The position numbers were made by a program, and so were the translations under genes. The notes below the pieces were generated by a model. The model did not search any database, was not told where the DNA came from, and worked only from the letters and a program-made list of their open reading frames with translations. Shown here one piece after another: positions 36,436 to 45,524 of a DNA stretch of 64,000 nt; the stretch's first letter is position 1, and each line of letters opens with the position of its first letter. Where the stretch lies: assembly GCF_900114255.1 (NCBI RefSeq), contig NZ_FOSL01000012.1, positions 94,121-158,120 on the forward strand. The letters run 5' to 3'. The stretch comes from Neomesorhizobium albiziae. GTDB lineage: Bacteria; Pseudomonadota; Alphaproteobacteria; Rhizobiales; Rhizobiaceae.

Positions 36436-37656
36436 TTATTCCGTCGGATCGCCTCTCAGGATGGTATCGAGCTGTCCCGGCCTTTTCTGCACCGGCAGTG
36501 GGTTCCTGCCTTCGAGCACGGTGATGGGCGCGGTCACGGTGTCGGCCGCCACCTTGCCGACCGTGCCGACGGTGCCGGCGACAACCAGGCCGATGCCCTG
36601 TCCGAGGCTGACCTTGGAATCGGTCAGCGGCTGGCCAGTGACCAGCCGTTGGCCGATCAGTTGCACGATCTCAGGGCTTTCGGCGAACTTGCCGTGGTTC
36701 AGGCGATCGCCGCTCTTGACCTTGGTGAGGTCTATGACGTTGATCTTCGCTTCTTCAAGCTGCGTACGGTACGGCTCGGCCGAGGGATCGATCTGGCCGA
36801 CACGGTCGACGCCACCGGAGATCAGCCGGGAGGCTTTCAACGCGCGGTCGTCCTGCGAAACGAAGATGGTGATCTTCGGCTTCGGCTCCCCCAATTCCCA
36901 CCACTGGCGGGCGAAGACGTCGACGTCGAGATCGGGAGAGGCGAGGATGACATTGTCGATCTTGGCTGGAACGCGCCCGTTGCGTATCGCCAATTGCCGC
37001 AGCGCCTCCATCGCCAGCCACGTTCCCATCGAATGGGCCATGACAGTCACGTCCTTGACCTGCGGATTATCGGCAAGCGCCTTCAGTGTCCGCTCGAGCG
37101 CGGTGCGCGAGAAGTTGGTGCTTTCCTTGTCGTAATTGTAGTCGAAGATGCTGGCGCGCGACGGCCAGGTGAACAGGATCGGCACGACATTGGCGCCGGA
37201 ATCGCGAACGATCTGCGCGAAACGGAAGACCGAATCCTCGTAGCGGTTGTTGAAGCCGTGAACGAAGACCAGCACATGGCCATCGCGGTTGTGCAAGGTC
37301 AGCCATTTGCGGGCTTCCGCGACGCTCGGCAGGGTCTGCGCCCGAACCACGGCAAATTCCTTCGCGGGATCGGCCGGCAGCCGCTTCGGCCATTCGACGG
37401 TGCCCGAAACACGGTTCGGCGGGATCGAGATCTCCATGTCGGTGATCGACAGCAACGGACTGCGTTCGCCGCTAAAGAGTGTACCCGGATCGCCGGACGG
37501 TTTGCGGCTGGTAGCGACCAGCATCGACACCGTGGTAGCCTGCGGCGACAGGCTATCTGCGGCGACCGGCGCCAGCACGCCTTCGGGGCGTCCCGCGCAA
37601 GCGGCTAGCGCGAATGTCAAAATCAGCACGCAAAGGCCGGCGAACCGCTCGGTCAT
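36436..37656 (-). CDS. Alpha/beta hydrolase lipoprotein (DUF900)
   Basis: A 406-residue protein with a lipoprotein signal peptide (LTFALAACAG, lipobox cysteine at about residue 20) and a DUF900-type alpha/beta hydrolase domain. Markers are VFVHGFNNRYEDSVFR, FTWPSRASIFDYNYDKEST and the nucleophile MAHSMGTW, where the first Gly of G-x-S-x-G is replaced by Ala. The last 80 residues are Gly/Val-rich. The ATG at 37656 has GGAGAG upstream. The substrate is unknown. Confidence 0.87.
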   Translation of the reverse strand: MTERFAGLCVLILTFALAACAGRPEGVLAPVAADSLSPQATTVSMLVATSRKPSGDPGTLFSGERSPLLSITDMEISIPPNRVSGTVEWPKRLPADPAKEFAVVRAQTLPSVAEARKWLTLHNRDGHVLVFVHGFNNRYEDSVFRFAQIVRDSGANVVPILFTWPSRASIFDYNYDKESTNFSRTALERTLKALADNPQVKDVTVMAHSMGTWLAMEALRQLAIRNGRVPAKIDNVILASPDLDVDVFARQWWELGEPKPKITIFVSQDDRALKASRLISGGVDRVGQIDPSAEPYRTQLEEAKINVIDLTKVKSGDRLNHGKFAESPEIVQLIGQRLVTGQPLTDSKVSLGQGIGLVVAGTVGTVGKVAADTVTAPITVLEGRNPLPVQKRPGQLDTILRGDPTE

Positions 37657-38144
37657 GAACTCTCCAAAACCCGCTCCCCCGGGCAACTCTCGATGAAATA
37701 GACGGTTTCGTCAAAGCCATTCCGGGCGGCCAAAGCGCGTTCTTGGTCTGCGTGGGTCGATTCGGCAACAGTGGCGGCGCCCGCTCCCGTCGGTGTCGTT
37801 CCACCGGGCAGAGCCAAGGCCGACACGGAGCCCGGCCTTGGTGCGGCGCACAGCAACTCTCGGGGGAGGGTGGCTTCATCCGAGCATGCCGGACCCTTGG
37901 TCGGAAGGCTGCGAGGCACCTCCGTTTGGCCAGCCTGCCCCATGCGGCCCGGATGCTATGTTTCACGAGGGCGCGGTGGTGGAACCGTCCGGCAACAAAT
38001 TCGCCAGGAAGCGACGGAAATCAGGCAACGGCTGCCGCGCCCGCCCTTGAAGGTTTCCGCGTGCCGAAATTCGTCAAAATCCGGCCTGATCCTTGCGCTA
38101 AGCCGTTGGCGCGCATTTGTGGATGAACCGCAGGGAAACGGTCG
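37657..38144. other. Intergenic stretch without a convincing gene
   Basis: About 490 bp between the lipoprotein hydrolase and a small membrane protein gene. Overlapping short frames occur on both strands but none has a ribosome binding site or natural composition. No clear repeat, tRNA or terminator was seen. Confidence 0.4.
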
Positions 38145-38312
38145 ATGATCCGTTTTGTCTTTATCGCAATTTTCGTTCTTGTCGCCGCGCTGATCCTTCG
38201 CGTCGTCTGGCGCGGCTTGAAATCGGCCGACCTCGACTGGAACGGCATTGCCTTCGCCCTAGGTTTCGTTGTGCTGGCGTTCTATCTCCGCCACATCACC
38301 GGCATGGGCTAA
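38145..38312 (+). CDS. 55-residue membrane protein
   Basis: A short frame starting MIRFVFIAIFVLVAALILRV, a first membrane helix, then a polar WRGLKSADLDWN linker and a second helix (GIAFALGFVVLAFYLR). The hairpin topology and regular codon use suggest a genuine small inner membrane protein. GGGAAAC upstream is a weak ribosome binding site. It is convergent with dinB. Function is unknown. Confidence 0.6.
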   Translation: MIRFVFIAIFVLVAALILRVVWRGLKSADLDWNGIAFALGFVVLAFYLRHITGMG

Positions 38313-38363
38313 ACACCACGCAGGACAGGCCCCAGCGGCATTTCTCTCCGCTTCGCTAAAACT

Positions 38364-39611
38364 TCAAAGCTCTTTCTCGGCCAGTTCACGAAACGCGTCG
38401 GGCAGCGAGCGGGCAGTTCCCAGCGCCACCGACGCATAACCAACCGCATCCCAGCCGAAGCGTTCGCGGATCGCGTCGACGGCACGGTCGGCCACCCAGC
38501 GCGTCATGCCTTTGCGGGTGCCGGGACGGCGCTTTTCGTCCAGCAGGCCAAGCGGCAGCTCCAGTTGCAGTCCGGAGTGTTGCTCGAGATGCGACACAGC
38601 GATGGCCAGCAGCGAGATGGTCTTTTCGGCGGGATGGTCGGCTAGCGCCGAGCGCACCAGTTCCTCGGCGACTTCCGCAAGCATCGCGGTTGCAGAAATC
38701 GGCGCGTCGAGCGTTATCGAGCGCGTCACCGCGCGCATGTCGGCGAAGCGGACGCGCACGGTCACCGTGCGGCCCGGCCGGGATTTGGCCCTGAGCCGGC
38801 TGGCGACGCGGTCGGCCAGATGCAGCAGCGCCGGCCGGAAGATTTTCTCTTCGGCCGGCTTTTTGCCGAGCGCCGATTGTGCTCCGGCCGACTGGGCGCG
38901 GCTATGGGTCCTGATCTGGCGAGGGTCGCGATTCCATGCCAGATCGGCCAGTTTTTCTCCGGCGGCTGGGCCGAGAAGCTTTTCCAGCGACCAGCCTGGC
39001 GTCTTTGCCAGCTGTCCGATGGTCGACACGTTGATTTCAGCGAGCCGCGCCTTGGTTACCGGGCCGACGCCCCACATCAGATCGACCGGCAAATCGTGGA
39101 GGAAGGTCAGCTCCGTATCGGGCTCGACCACCACCAGCCCGTCCGGCTTGGCCACTTGCGAGGCAATCTTTGCAAGATGTTTGGTGCGCGCCACGCCGAC
39201 GGAGATGGGCAAGCCGAGTTCAGTCCGCACGCGCCGCCGGACCGCTTGCGCGATCTCTGCCGGCGATCCGAAAAGATGGGTGCAGCCGGCGACATCGGCA
39301 AAGGCCTCGTCGATGGAGATCCGCTCGACCAGCGGCGTGAAATCGTTGAGCACGGCGATGGCCGCGTCGCCCAGCCGCTGGTAGTCCTCGAAGTGGCCGC
39401 CGACGAAGGTGAGTTGCGGGCACAATTCCCGCGCCCGCCGCCCCGCCATGCCGCCGCGCACGCCGAAAGCCTTGGCTTCATAGGAGGCCGCAAGCACCAC
39501 TCCGCCACCCACCGCGATGGGTTTGCCGCGCAGCGTCGGGTCCAGGAGCTGTTCGACCGAGGCATAGAAGGCGTCGAGGTCGGCATGGAGAATGGTGGCA
39601 GCGATTTCCAT
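38364..39611 (-). CDS. dinB: DNA polymerase IV (Y family)
   Basis: A 415-residue translesion polymerase. Catalytic acids lie in HADLDAFYASVEQ (Asp11) and SIDEAFAD (Asp101, Glu102). The helix-hairpin-helix region is PVDLMWGVGPVTKARL and the little-finger domain follows. The last 70 residues (RKGMTRWVADRAVDAIRERFG) are an alphaproteobacterial extension. No beta-clamp binding motif is obvious at the extreme C terminus. No LexA box was noticed upstream. Confidence 0.94.
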   Translation of the reverse strand: MEIAATILHADLDAFYASVEQLLDPTLRGKPIAVGGGVVLAASYEAKAFGVRGGMAGRRARELCPQLTFVGGHFEDYQRLGDAAIAVLNDFTPLVERISIDEAFADVAGCTHLFGSPAEIAQAVRRRVRTELGLPISVGVARTKHLAKIASQVAKPDGLVVVEPDTELTFLHDLPVDLMWGVGPVTKARLAEINVSTIGQLAKTPGWSLEKLLGPAAGEKLADLAWNRDPRQIRTHSRAQSAGAQSALGKKPAEEKIFRPALLHLADRVASRLRAKSRPGRTVTVRVRFADMRAVTRSITLDAPISATAMLAEVAEELVRSALADHPAEKTISLLAIAVSHLEQHSGLQLELPLGLLDEKRRPGTRKGMTRWVADRAVDAIRERFGWDAVGYASVALGTARSLPDAFRELAEKEL

Positions 39612-39730
39612 GCCGTCCTGCGATGTTCCCGAACGCTTTGGCGCCCCTTCTCAACAGGCGACGCTAAAGAACAAAGAGAGAACAAATAGAGCCGCTTGTC
39701 AAGCGGCCGCCGCCGGCCGTCACACGCCGC

Positions 39731-40555
39731 TCAGCGTGTAAAAACCTTGCCGCCGATCATGCGCGTCACTTCGGCTGCCGCCTCGCGCACCAGCGGCCCG
39801 ATATCTGCGACGCGCTCCAGCGTGACGCGCACCGTCGGCCCGGAAATCGAAACGCCGGCCACCGGCTCGCCGAATTCGTTGAACACCGGCGCCGCGATGC
39901 AGCGCATGCCGGGATGCCGCTCCTCGTCGTCCACCGAATAGCCGCGCGTTCTGATCTGGCTGAGGTCGCGGGCAAGGGCAGGGGCGTTGGCGAGCGTTTT
40001 CGGCGTATAGACTTCCAGTCCTTCCTTGCGCACGATCGCGGCGACCCGGTCGCCTGGCATGTGGGCGAGGATCGCCTTGCCGATCCCCGAGGCATGGAAG
40101 GAACTGCGGGTGCCGGGCCGGAAAAATGCGCGGATCGCCTGATGCGTCTCGACCTGGCTGACAAAAACCACGCAGTCGTCTTCGGCGACTCCCAGATTGG
40201 CGGTTTCGCCGATCTTCTCCATCAGGTCTTGCATGACGATCCTGGCGCGGTCGATGAGCTTGCGGCGGCGCAGGAAGGCCGAGCCCATGCGGTAGGTCTC
40301 GACGCCGATGGACCACAACTGGTCGGTGCGGTCGAACTCGACCATGCCATGCGCTTCCATGGTGGTCAGCATGCGGTAGGCCGTGGAAGCGGCGAGCCCC
40401 GAGGCCGATGCCACTTCGCTGAGCGACAGCCCGTCCGCGTCGGCGATGATGGCGAGGATGCGCAGCGCCCGGTCCAGCGACTGGACCGAACTGTTCTCTG
40501 CAGGTCCATGGAAGGAGCGCGGCCGCCCGCGCTGGCGTTTTTCGGTGGTTTCCAC
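39731..40555 (-). CDS. IclR-family regulator of the glyoxylate operon
   Basis: A 274-residue regulator with an N-terminal winged helix (SLDRALRILAIIAD, LSEVASASGLAASTAYRML) and an effector-binding domain ending in ISGPTVRVTLERV. It is divergent from gcl, which makes it the likely local regulator. AllR and BhcR are related IclR proteins that sense glyoxylate. The GTG at 40555 is chosen because GGAG lies 8 bases upstream. The frame remains open to 40606. Confidence 0.9.
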   Translation of the reverse strand: METTEKRQRGRPRSFHGPAENSSVQSLDRALRILAIIADADGLSLSEVASASGLAASTAYRMLTTMEAHGMVEFDRTDQLWSIGVETYRMGSAFLRRRKLIDRARIVMQDLMEKIGETANLGVAEDDCVVFVSQVETHQAIRAFFRPGTRSSFHASGIGKAILAHMPGDRVAAIVRKEGLEVYTPKTLANAPALARDLSQIRTRGYSVDDEERHPGMRCIAAPVFNEFGEPVAGVSISGPTVRVTLERVADIGPLVREAAAEVTRMIGGKVFTR

Positions 40556-40761
40556 GGCAATTTCTCCGCAATGAGCGGGAACGACAATAAAAAATATTTT
40601 TACCATTTGGAATAAGGAAAAAAGTGGAAAACAAAAAATGCTGCAAAATCAGAGACTCGCTATTTTTTGGTGATAATGAAAAAAAATTCTGGAAAAATTG
40701 AAAAATAGCTCTGGCGGGCGCATTCTCCATTCCAGTCAGATTTGGTGCCCGGAGGAATAAA
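40556..40761. promoter_or_regulatory. AT-rich divergent promoter region of iclR and gcl
   Basis: This gap is far richer in A and T than anything nearby. It contains several TGGAA-type motifs (TTTGGAATAAGGAA, GTGGAAAAC, TCTGGAAAAATT) and long A runs. One or more are probably binding sites of the IclR regulator. A good ribosome binding site (CGGAGG) precedes gcl. Confidence 0.5.
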
Positions 40762-42543
40762 ATGGCCAGGATGCGTGCCGTTGATGCGGCTGTTCTCGTT
40801 CTCGAGAAGGAAGGTATCGATTGCGCTTTCGGCGTGCCGGGTGCTGCGATCAACCCGTTTTATTCGGCGCTCAAGGCGCGCGGCACCGTCCGCCACATCC
40901 TGGCGCGGCATGTCGAGGCGGCCTCCCATATGGCCGAAGGCTACACCCGCGCGAAGGCTGGCAATATCGGGCTGTGCATCGGCACGTCTGGACCGGCCGG
41001 CACCGACATGATCACCGGGCTCTACTCGGCCTCCGCTGATTCCATCCCCATCCTCTGCGTTACCGGACAGGCGCCGCGCGCCCGGCTGAACAAGGAGGAT
41101 TTCCAGGCCGTCGACATCTCGGCGATCGCCAAGCCGGTCACCAAATGGGCGGTCACCGTGATGGAACCCTACCAGGTGCCGATGGCGTTCCAGCAGGCGT
41201 TTCACCTGATGCGCTCGGGCCGGCCGGGTCCGGTGCTTATCGACCTGCCGGTCGACGTCCAGCTTGCCGAGATCGAGTTCGACATCGACACCTACGCCTC
41301 GCTGCCGGTTTACAAGCCGGCGATTACCCGCGCGCAAGCGGAAAAAGCGGTTGCGATGCTCAACGAGGCGGAGCGCCCGCTGATCGTCGCCGGCGGCGGC
41401 ATCATCAACGCCGACGCGTCCGACCTTCTGATCGAGTTCGCCGAAATCACCGGCGTTCCCGTCGTGCCGACGCTGATGGGTTGGGGCACAATTCCCGATG
41501 ACCACCGATTGATGGCCGGCATGTGTGGCCTGCAGACCTCGCACCGCTACGGCAACGCGACCATGCTTGCCTCCGATTTCGTGTTCGGCATCGGCAATCG
41601 CTGGGCCAACCGCCACACCGGTACCGTCGAAAAATACACGGCTGGCAAGAAGTTCATCCATGTCGACATCGAGCCGACCCAGATCGGCCGCGTCTTCGCA
41701 CCGGATTTCGGCATCGTTTCGGACGCGGGTGCAGCCCTCAAGATGCTGCTCGACGTTGCCACCGAATGGAAGACGGCGGGGAAGCTGCGCGACTGGTCCG
41801 GCTGGGCCAAGGAGTGCCAGGCCCGCAAGAAGACCATGAAGCGCAAGACGCATTTCGACCAGGTGCCGCTGAAGCCGCAGCGCGTCTACGAGGAGATGAA
41901 CAAGGCGTTCGGCCGCGACACCTGCTATGTCTCGACCATCGGCCTCAGCCAGATCGCGGGCGCGCAGTTCCTGCATGTCTACAAGCCGCGCAACTGGATC
42001 AATTGCGGCCAGGCCGGCCCGCTCGGCTGGACCTTGCCGGCCACCCTCGGCGTCCGTGCGGCCGACCCGAACCGCGACATCGTCGCGCTGTCTGGCGACT
42101 ACGATTTCCAGTTCATGATCGAGGAACTGGCCGTCGGGGCGCAGCACGGGCTGCCTTACATCCATGTCGTGGTGAACAACGCCTATCTCGGCCTCATCCG
42201 TCAGGCGCAGCGCGGTTTTTCGATGGATTTCGAGGTCAGCCTGGCGTTCGAGAACATCAACACGGTCGGCCATTCCGAAGTCGGTTACGGCGTCGACCAT
42301 GTCGCGGTCGCCGAGGCGATGGGCTGCAAGGCCGTGCGCGTGCGCCGGCCGGAAGAATTCGCCAAGGGATTTGCCGAAGCAAAGCGGCTGATGAAAGAGC
42401 ACAACGTTCCGGTCGTGCTTGAATTCATCCTCGAACGGGTGACCAATATCTCGATGGGCACCGAGATCGACGCCGTCGTCGAATTCGAGGAACTTGCCGA
42501 GAAGAACGAGGACGCGCCGACTGCAATCGTGCTGCTCGACTGA
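40762..42543 (+). CDS. gcl: Glyoxylate carboligase (tartronate-semialdehyde synthase)
   Basis: A 593-residue ThDP enzyme that joins two glyoxylate molecules to tartronate semialdehyde and CO2. The start [19 protein letters not shown] matches Gcl of many bacteria. As in E. coli Gcl, the Glu that activates ThDP in other family members is replaced: the equivalent region is [12 protein letters not shown]. The cofactor motif is [16 protein letters not shown]...NNAYLGL. hyi and glxR follow, making the full route to glycerate. Confidence 0.96.
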   Translation: MARMRAVDAAVLVLEKEGIDCAFGVPGAAINPFYSALKARGTVRHILARHVEAASHMAEGYTRAKAGNIGLCIGTSGPAGTDMITGLYSASADSIPILCVTGQAPRARLNKEDFQAVDISAIAKPVTKWAVTVMEPYQVPMAFQQAFHLMRSGRPGPVLIDLPVDVQLAEIEFDIDTYASLPVYKPAITRAQAEKAVAMLNEAERPLIVAGGGIINADASDLLIEFAEITGVPVVPTLMGWGTIPDDHRLMAGMCGLQTSHRYGNATMLASDFVFGIGNRWANRHTGTVEKYTAGKKFIHVDIEPTQIGRVFAPDFGIVSDAGAALKMLLDVATEWKTAGKLRDWSGWAKECQARKKTMKRKTHFDQVPLKPQRVYEEMNKAFGRDTCYVSTIGLSQIAGAQFLHVYKPRNWINCGQAGPLGWTLPATLGVRAADPNRDIVALSGDYDFQFMIEELAVGAQHGLPYIHVVVNNAYLGLIRQAQRGFSMDFEVSLAFENINTVGHSEVGYGVDHVAVAEAMGCKAVRVRRPEEFAKGFAEAKRLMKEHNVPVVLEFILERVTNISMGTEIDAVVEFEELAEKNEDAPTAIVLLD

Positions 42544-42553
42544 TTTTCTCCGG

Positions 42554-42588
42554 CCGGGAGATTTGTGAAAACACTCCCGGTTTTCTTC
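42554..42588 (+). terminator. Terminator or attenuator between gcl and hyi
   Basis: A 7-bp stem CCGGGAG/CTCCCGG with a 13-base loop is followed directly by TTTTCTTC, 10 bases after the gcl stop. It has the form of an intrinsic terminator inside the operon, so hyi and glxR may be expressed at a lower level than gcl. Confidence 0.55.
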
Positions 42589-42612
42589 AAACAGACTCGT
42601 CTGGAACAGAAA

Positions 42613-43413
42613 ATGCCGAAATTTTCAGCCAATCTGTCGATGCTTTTCACCGAGCATGACTTCCTCGACCGTTTCGACGCGGCGGCCCGCGCCGGCTTCA
42701 AGGCGGTCGAATATATCGCTCCCTACGATCATGCGCCGGAGGTGGTTGCCGCGCGGCTGAAGAAGAACGGCCTCGAACAGGCGCTGTTCAATCTGCCGCC
42801 GGGCGATTGGGGCAAGGGCGAGCGCGGCATCGCCGTCCTTCCCGACCGCGTCGAGGAGTTCCGCCGGGGTGTCGACACCGCGATCGCCTACGCCAAGGCG
42901 CTCGGCTGCGGCCAGGTGAATTGCCTAGCCGGCATCGCGCCCGAAGGGGTCAATGCCGAGACGCTACGCGAGACGTTTGTCAAGAACTTGCGCTATGCTG
43001 CTGAAAAATTGGAGAAATCCGGAATAAGGCTGCTGATCGAGCCGATCAACACGCTGGATATTCCCGGCTTCTTCCTCAACACGTCGAGACAAGGGCTGGC
43101 GATCATCGAGGAGGTCGGCTCGGCCAATCTCTTCCTGCAATACGACATCTACCACATGCAGATCATGGAGGGGGATCTCGCCCGTACGATCGAACAGAAC
43201 CTTGGCCGCATCGCGCATATCCAGCTTGCGGACAATCCCGGCCGTCACGAGCCGGGGACGGGCGAGATCAACTATCCCTTCCTCTACGAACACCTCGACC
43301 GCATCGGCTATGCCGGCTGGGTCGGCGCCGAATACAAGCCGAAAGCCGGAACAGAAGCGGGGCTGGGCTGGTTCCGCGAGGCCTCGAAAATCACGAAAAA
43401 CGCAGCTGCCTGA
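42613..43413 (+). CDS. hyi: Hydroxypyruvate isomerase
   Basis: A 266-residue TIM-barrel enzyme that interconverts hydroxypyruvate and tartronate semialdehyde. Signature stretches are FSANLSMLFTEHDFLDRF, NCLAGIAPEGV, LIEPINTLDIPGFFLN and LQYDIYHMQIMEGDL, with metal ligands Glu and Asp. The ATG at 42613 (MPKFSANLS) is the natural start. The frame extends 16 codons upstream. It lies between gcl and glxR. Confidence 0.95.
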   Translation: MPKFSANLSMLFTEHDFLDRFDAAARAGFKAVEYIAPYDHAPEVVAARLKKNGLEQALFNLPPGDWGKGERGIAVLPDRVEEFRRGVDTAIAYAKALGCGQVNCLAGIAPEGVNAETLRETFVKNLRYAAEKLEKSGIRLLIEPINTLDIPGFFLNTSRQGLAIIEEVGSANLFLQYDIYHMQIMEGDLARTIEQNLGRIAHIQLADNPGRHEPGTGEINYPFLYEHLDRIGYAGWVGAEYKPKAGTEAGLGWFREASKITKNAAA

Positions 43414-43434
43414 AAAGCTTAGGACAAAAAAAAA

Positions 43435-44322
43435 ATGGAAATCATCGGCTTCATCGGACTGGGTATCATGGGCGCGCCGATGGCGGGGCATCTGCTTGAC
43501 GCCGGCTATTCCGTGGTCGCCAGCGACCATCGCGGCGCGCCGCCGAAGGAACTCGTCGCCAAGGGCCTGAAGACGGTCACCGGCAGCAACGCAGTGGCTG
43601 ATGCAGCCGATATCGTCATCACCATGGTGCCCGACACGCCGCAGGTGGCCGAGGTGCTGTTCGGCGATGGCGGCGTCGCCTCGGGTCTCTCCAAGGGCAA
43701 GCTGGTCATCGACATGAGCTCGATCTCGCCGATCGAGACGAAGGAATTCGCCAAGAAGATCAATGCCTTGGGCTGCGATTATCTCGATGCTCCGGTGTCG
43801 GGCGGCGAAGTCGGCGCCAAGGCGGCGTCGCTGACGATCATGGTCGGCGGCGAGGACAAGGCCTTCGAACGGGCCAAGCCGGTGTTCGAGAAAATGGGCA
43901 AGAACATCACGCTGGTCGGCGGGAACGGCGTCGGCCAGACCACGAAGGTCGCCAACCAGATCGTTGTCGCGCTGACCATTGAGGCGGTTGCGGAAGCCCT
44001 TGTTTTTGCTTCGAAAGCAGGCGCCGATCCGGCCAAGGTCAGGCAGGCGCTGATGGGCGGCCTTGCCGCTTCGCGCATCCTGGAGGTGCATGGCGAGCGC
44101 ATGGTGAAACGCACCTTCGCGCCGGGTTTCCGAATCGAACTGCACCAGAAGGACCTCAATCTGGCGCTGGAAGGGGCAAAAGCGCTCGGCGTTTCCCTGC
44201 CCAACACTTCGACCACGCAGCAGCTTTTCAACTCCTGCGCTGCCAATGGCGGCGCCAAGGAGGATCATTCGGCGCTGGTGCGGGCGCTGGAGCGCATGGC
44301 AGACCACGCGGTAGGTGGATAG
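43435..44322 (+). CDS. glxR: 2-hydroxy-3-oxopropionate reductase
   Basis: A 295-residue beta-hydroxyacid dehydrogenase that reduces tartronate semialdehyde to glycerate with NAD(P)H. The nucleotide-binding motif is GLGIMGAPMAGHL, the substrate motif is DAPVSGGEVGAK and the catalytic Lys is in GNGVGQTTKVANQ. AGGAC followed by a run of nine A's precedes the ATG. No glycerate kinase gene follows, so glycerate must be phosphorylated by an enzyme encoded elsewhere. Confidence 0.95.
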   Translation: MEIIGFIGLGIMGAPMAGHLLDAGYSVVASDHRGAPPKELVAKGLKTVTGSNAVADAADIVITMVPDTPQVAEVLFGDGGVASGLSKGKLVIDMSSISPIETKEFAKKINALGCDYLDAPVSGGEVGAKAASLTIMVGGEDKAFERAKPVFEKMGKNITLVGGNGVGQTTKVANQIVVALTIEAVAEALVFASKAGADPAKVRQALMGGLAASRILEVHGERMVKRTFAPGFRIELHQKDLNLALEGAKALGVSLPNTSTTQQLFNSCAANGGAKEDHSALVRALERMADHAVGG

Positions 44323-44330
44323 ATATTTTA

Positions 44331-44412
44331 ACCGCGCGAAGATCGAGCTCGAAAAGCCACCGTCAAAACAATGGCTTAATCAGGAAGTGACCGATCTCGC
44401 CGCGCGGTTTTT
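44331..44412 (+). terminator. Long-stem terminator after glxR
   Basis: ACCGCGCG at 44331-44338 pairs with CGCGCGGT at 44401-44408, and AGATCG pairs with CGATCT inside it. A TTTTT tract follows on the plus strand. It lies between the convergent glxR and rlmB genes. Confidence 0.5.
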
Positions 44413-44424
44413 GTACACTGCCGC

Positions 44425-45285
44425 CTATTCGGACGCCGCCAGGAACCTTTTGGCGGCATAAAGGCTCACTGCCGCCGCATTCGATACATTAAGCGAGCGG
44501 ATCGCGCCGGGCATGTCCAGTCGGGCGAGCGCGGTGACCGTCTCACGAGTCTTCTGGCGCAAGCCCTTGCCCTCGGCCCCCAACACGAGGGCGATTTTTT
44601 TAGCCGCAAAACTGGCTTCCAGTTCCGACGGGCCGTCGGAATCGAGACCGATGGTCTGGAACCCGGCATCGTGGAGTTGGCCGAGCGCGTCGGCGAGGTT
44701 TTTCACCTCGATCAGGTCGATGTGCTCCAGCGCGCCGGAGGCCGACTTCGCCAGCACACCCGATTCGTGCGGGCTGTGGCGCTGCGTGGTGATGAGCGCG
44801 CCGGCGCCGAAGGCGACCGCCGAGCGCATGATGGCGCCGACATTGTGAGGATCGGTCACCTGGTCGAGCACCAGCACCAGCGGCGTGTCGCCGAGCGCGC
44901 CGAGCGCCTTGGGCTGCAAGGGCAGCGCCTCGACGAGCACGCCCTGGTGGACGGCGTCGGTGCCGGTAAGCCTGTCGATGTCCCGGGGCTCGACCATCTC
45001 GGCCGCAAAGGGCAGGGCGCCGATGTCGGCAATGGCCAGCCGTTCCAGCGCGTTGCGGGTCGCCAGCATTCTCCTGATCTTGCGGCGCGGATTGTCGAGC
45101 GCGGCGCGCACCGTGTGGATGCCGTAGAGCCGCACCTGCCCGTCGGGGGCGTTTTCGCCGGGCGGCAGCGGTTTCTTCGGACGGAACTGCGGGGCGGGTC
45201 CGCCCGCCTTCTGGTCGCGATGCGCCCGCCGAAGCTTGGCGTAGTGGGTGTCCTTGCGGGTGCCGGGTTTGTTGTCGTTGGTCAT
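44425..45285 (-). CDS. rlmB: 23S rRNA (guanosine-2'-O) methyltransferase RlmB
   Basis: A 286-residue SPOUT (TrmH-type) methyltransferase that methylates a guanosine in 23S rRNA. The N-terminal L30e-like substrate domain begins at RLYGIHTVRAALDNPRRKI. The SPOUT motifs are LDQVTDPHNVGAIMRSA, LVLGAEGKGLRQ and the closing SLNVSNAAAVSLYA. The ATG at 45285 (MTNDNKPGTRKD) is used, with a basic tail before the domain. The frame stays open to 45387. Confidence 0.93.
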   Translation of the reverse strand: MTNDNKPGTRKDTHYAKLRRAHRDQKAGGPAPQFRPKKPLPPGENAPDGQVRLYGIHTVRAALDNPRRKIRRMLATRNALERLAIADIGALPFAAEMVEPRDIDRLTGTDAVHQGVLVEALPLQPKALGALGDTPLVLVLDQVTDPHNVGAIMRSAVAFGAGALITTQRHSPHESGVLAKSASGALEHIDLIEVKNLADALGQLHDAGFQTIGLDSDGPSELEASFAAKKIALVLGAEGKGLRQKTRETVTALARLDMPGAIRSLNVSNAAAVSLYAAKRFLAASE

Positions 45286-45524
45286 GCGGGCTTCTATAGC
45301 GGCCTTGTATCGCGATGGATACCGCACAGCAGGCGCGTTCACGAAATTCGCCGCGATTTGGCGAGCGCGTGCGCGAACAGCGATCAACAGACCCAGTAGC
45401 GGAAGCCTACCCGCCAGAGGCGAGCAGCGGCTGGCCCAACCCTTTGCGCTTGCAGTGCATTTCTGGGCGGCTACCGTGCACGCGCGGCGGGGGCGCAGCG
45501 AACTTTCGACATGGGAGGTTATCC

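Noticed and set aside
40660..42402. A 580-codon open frame on the minus strand across gcl
   Set aside because: It is the mirror frame of a strongly biased high-GC gene. Its composition (runs of Arg, Asp, His and Gly) is unnatural and gcl itself is certain.
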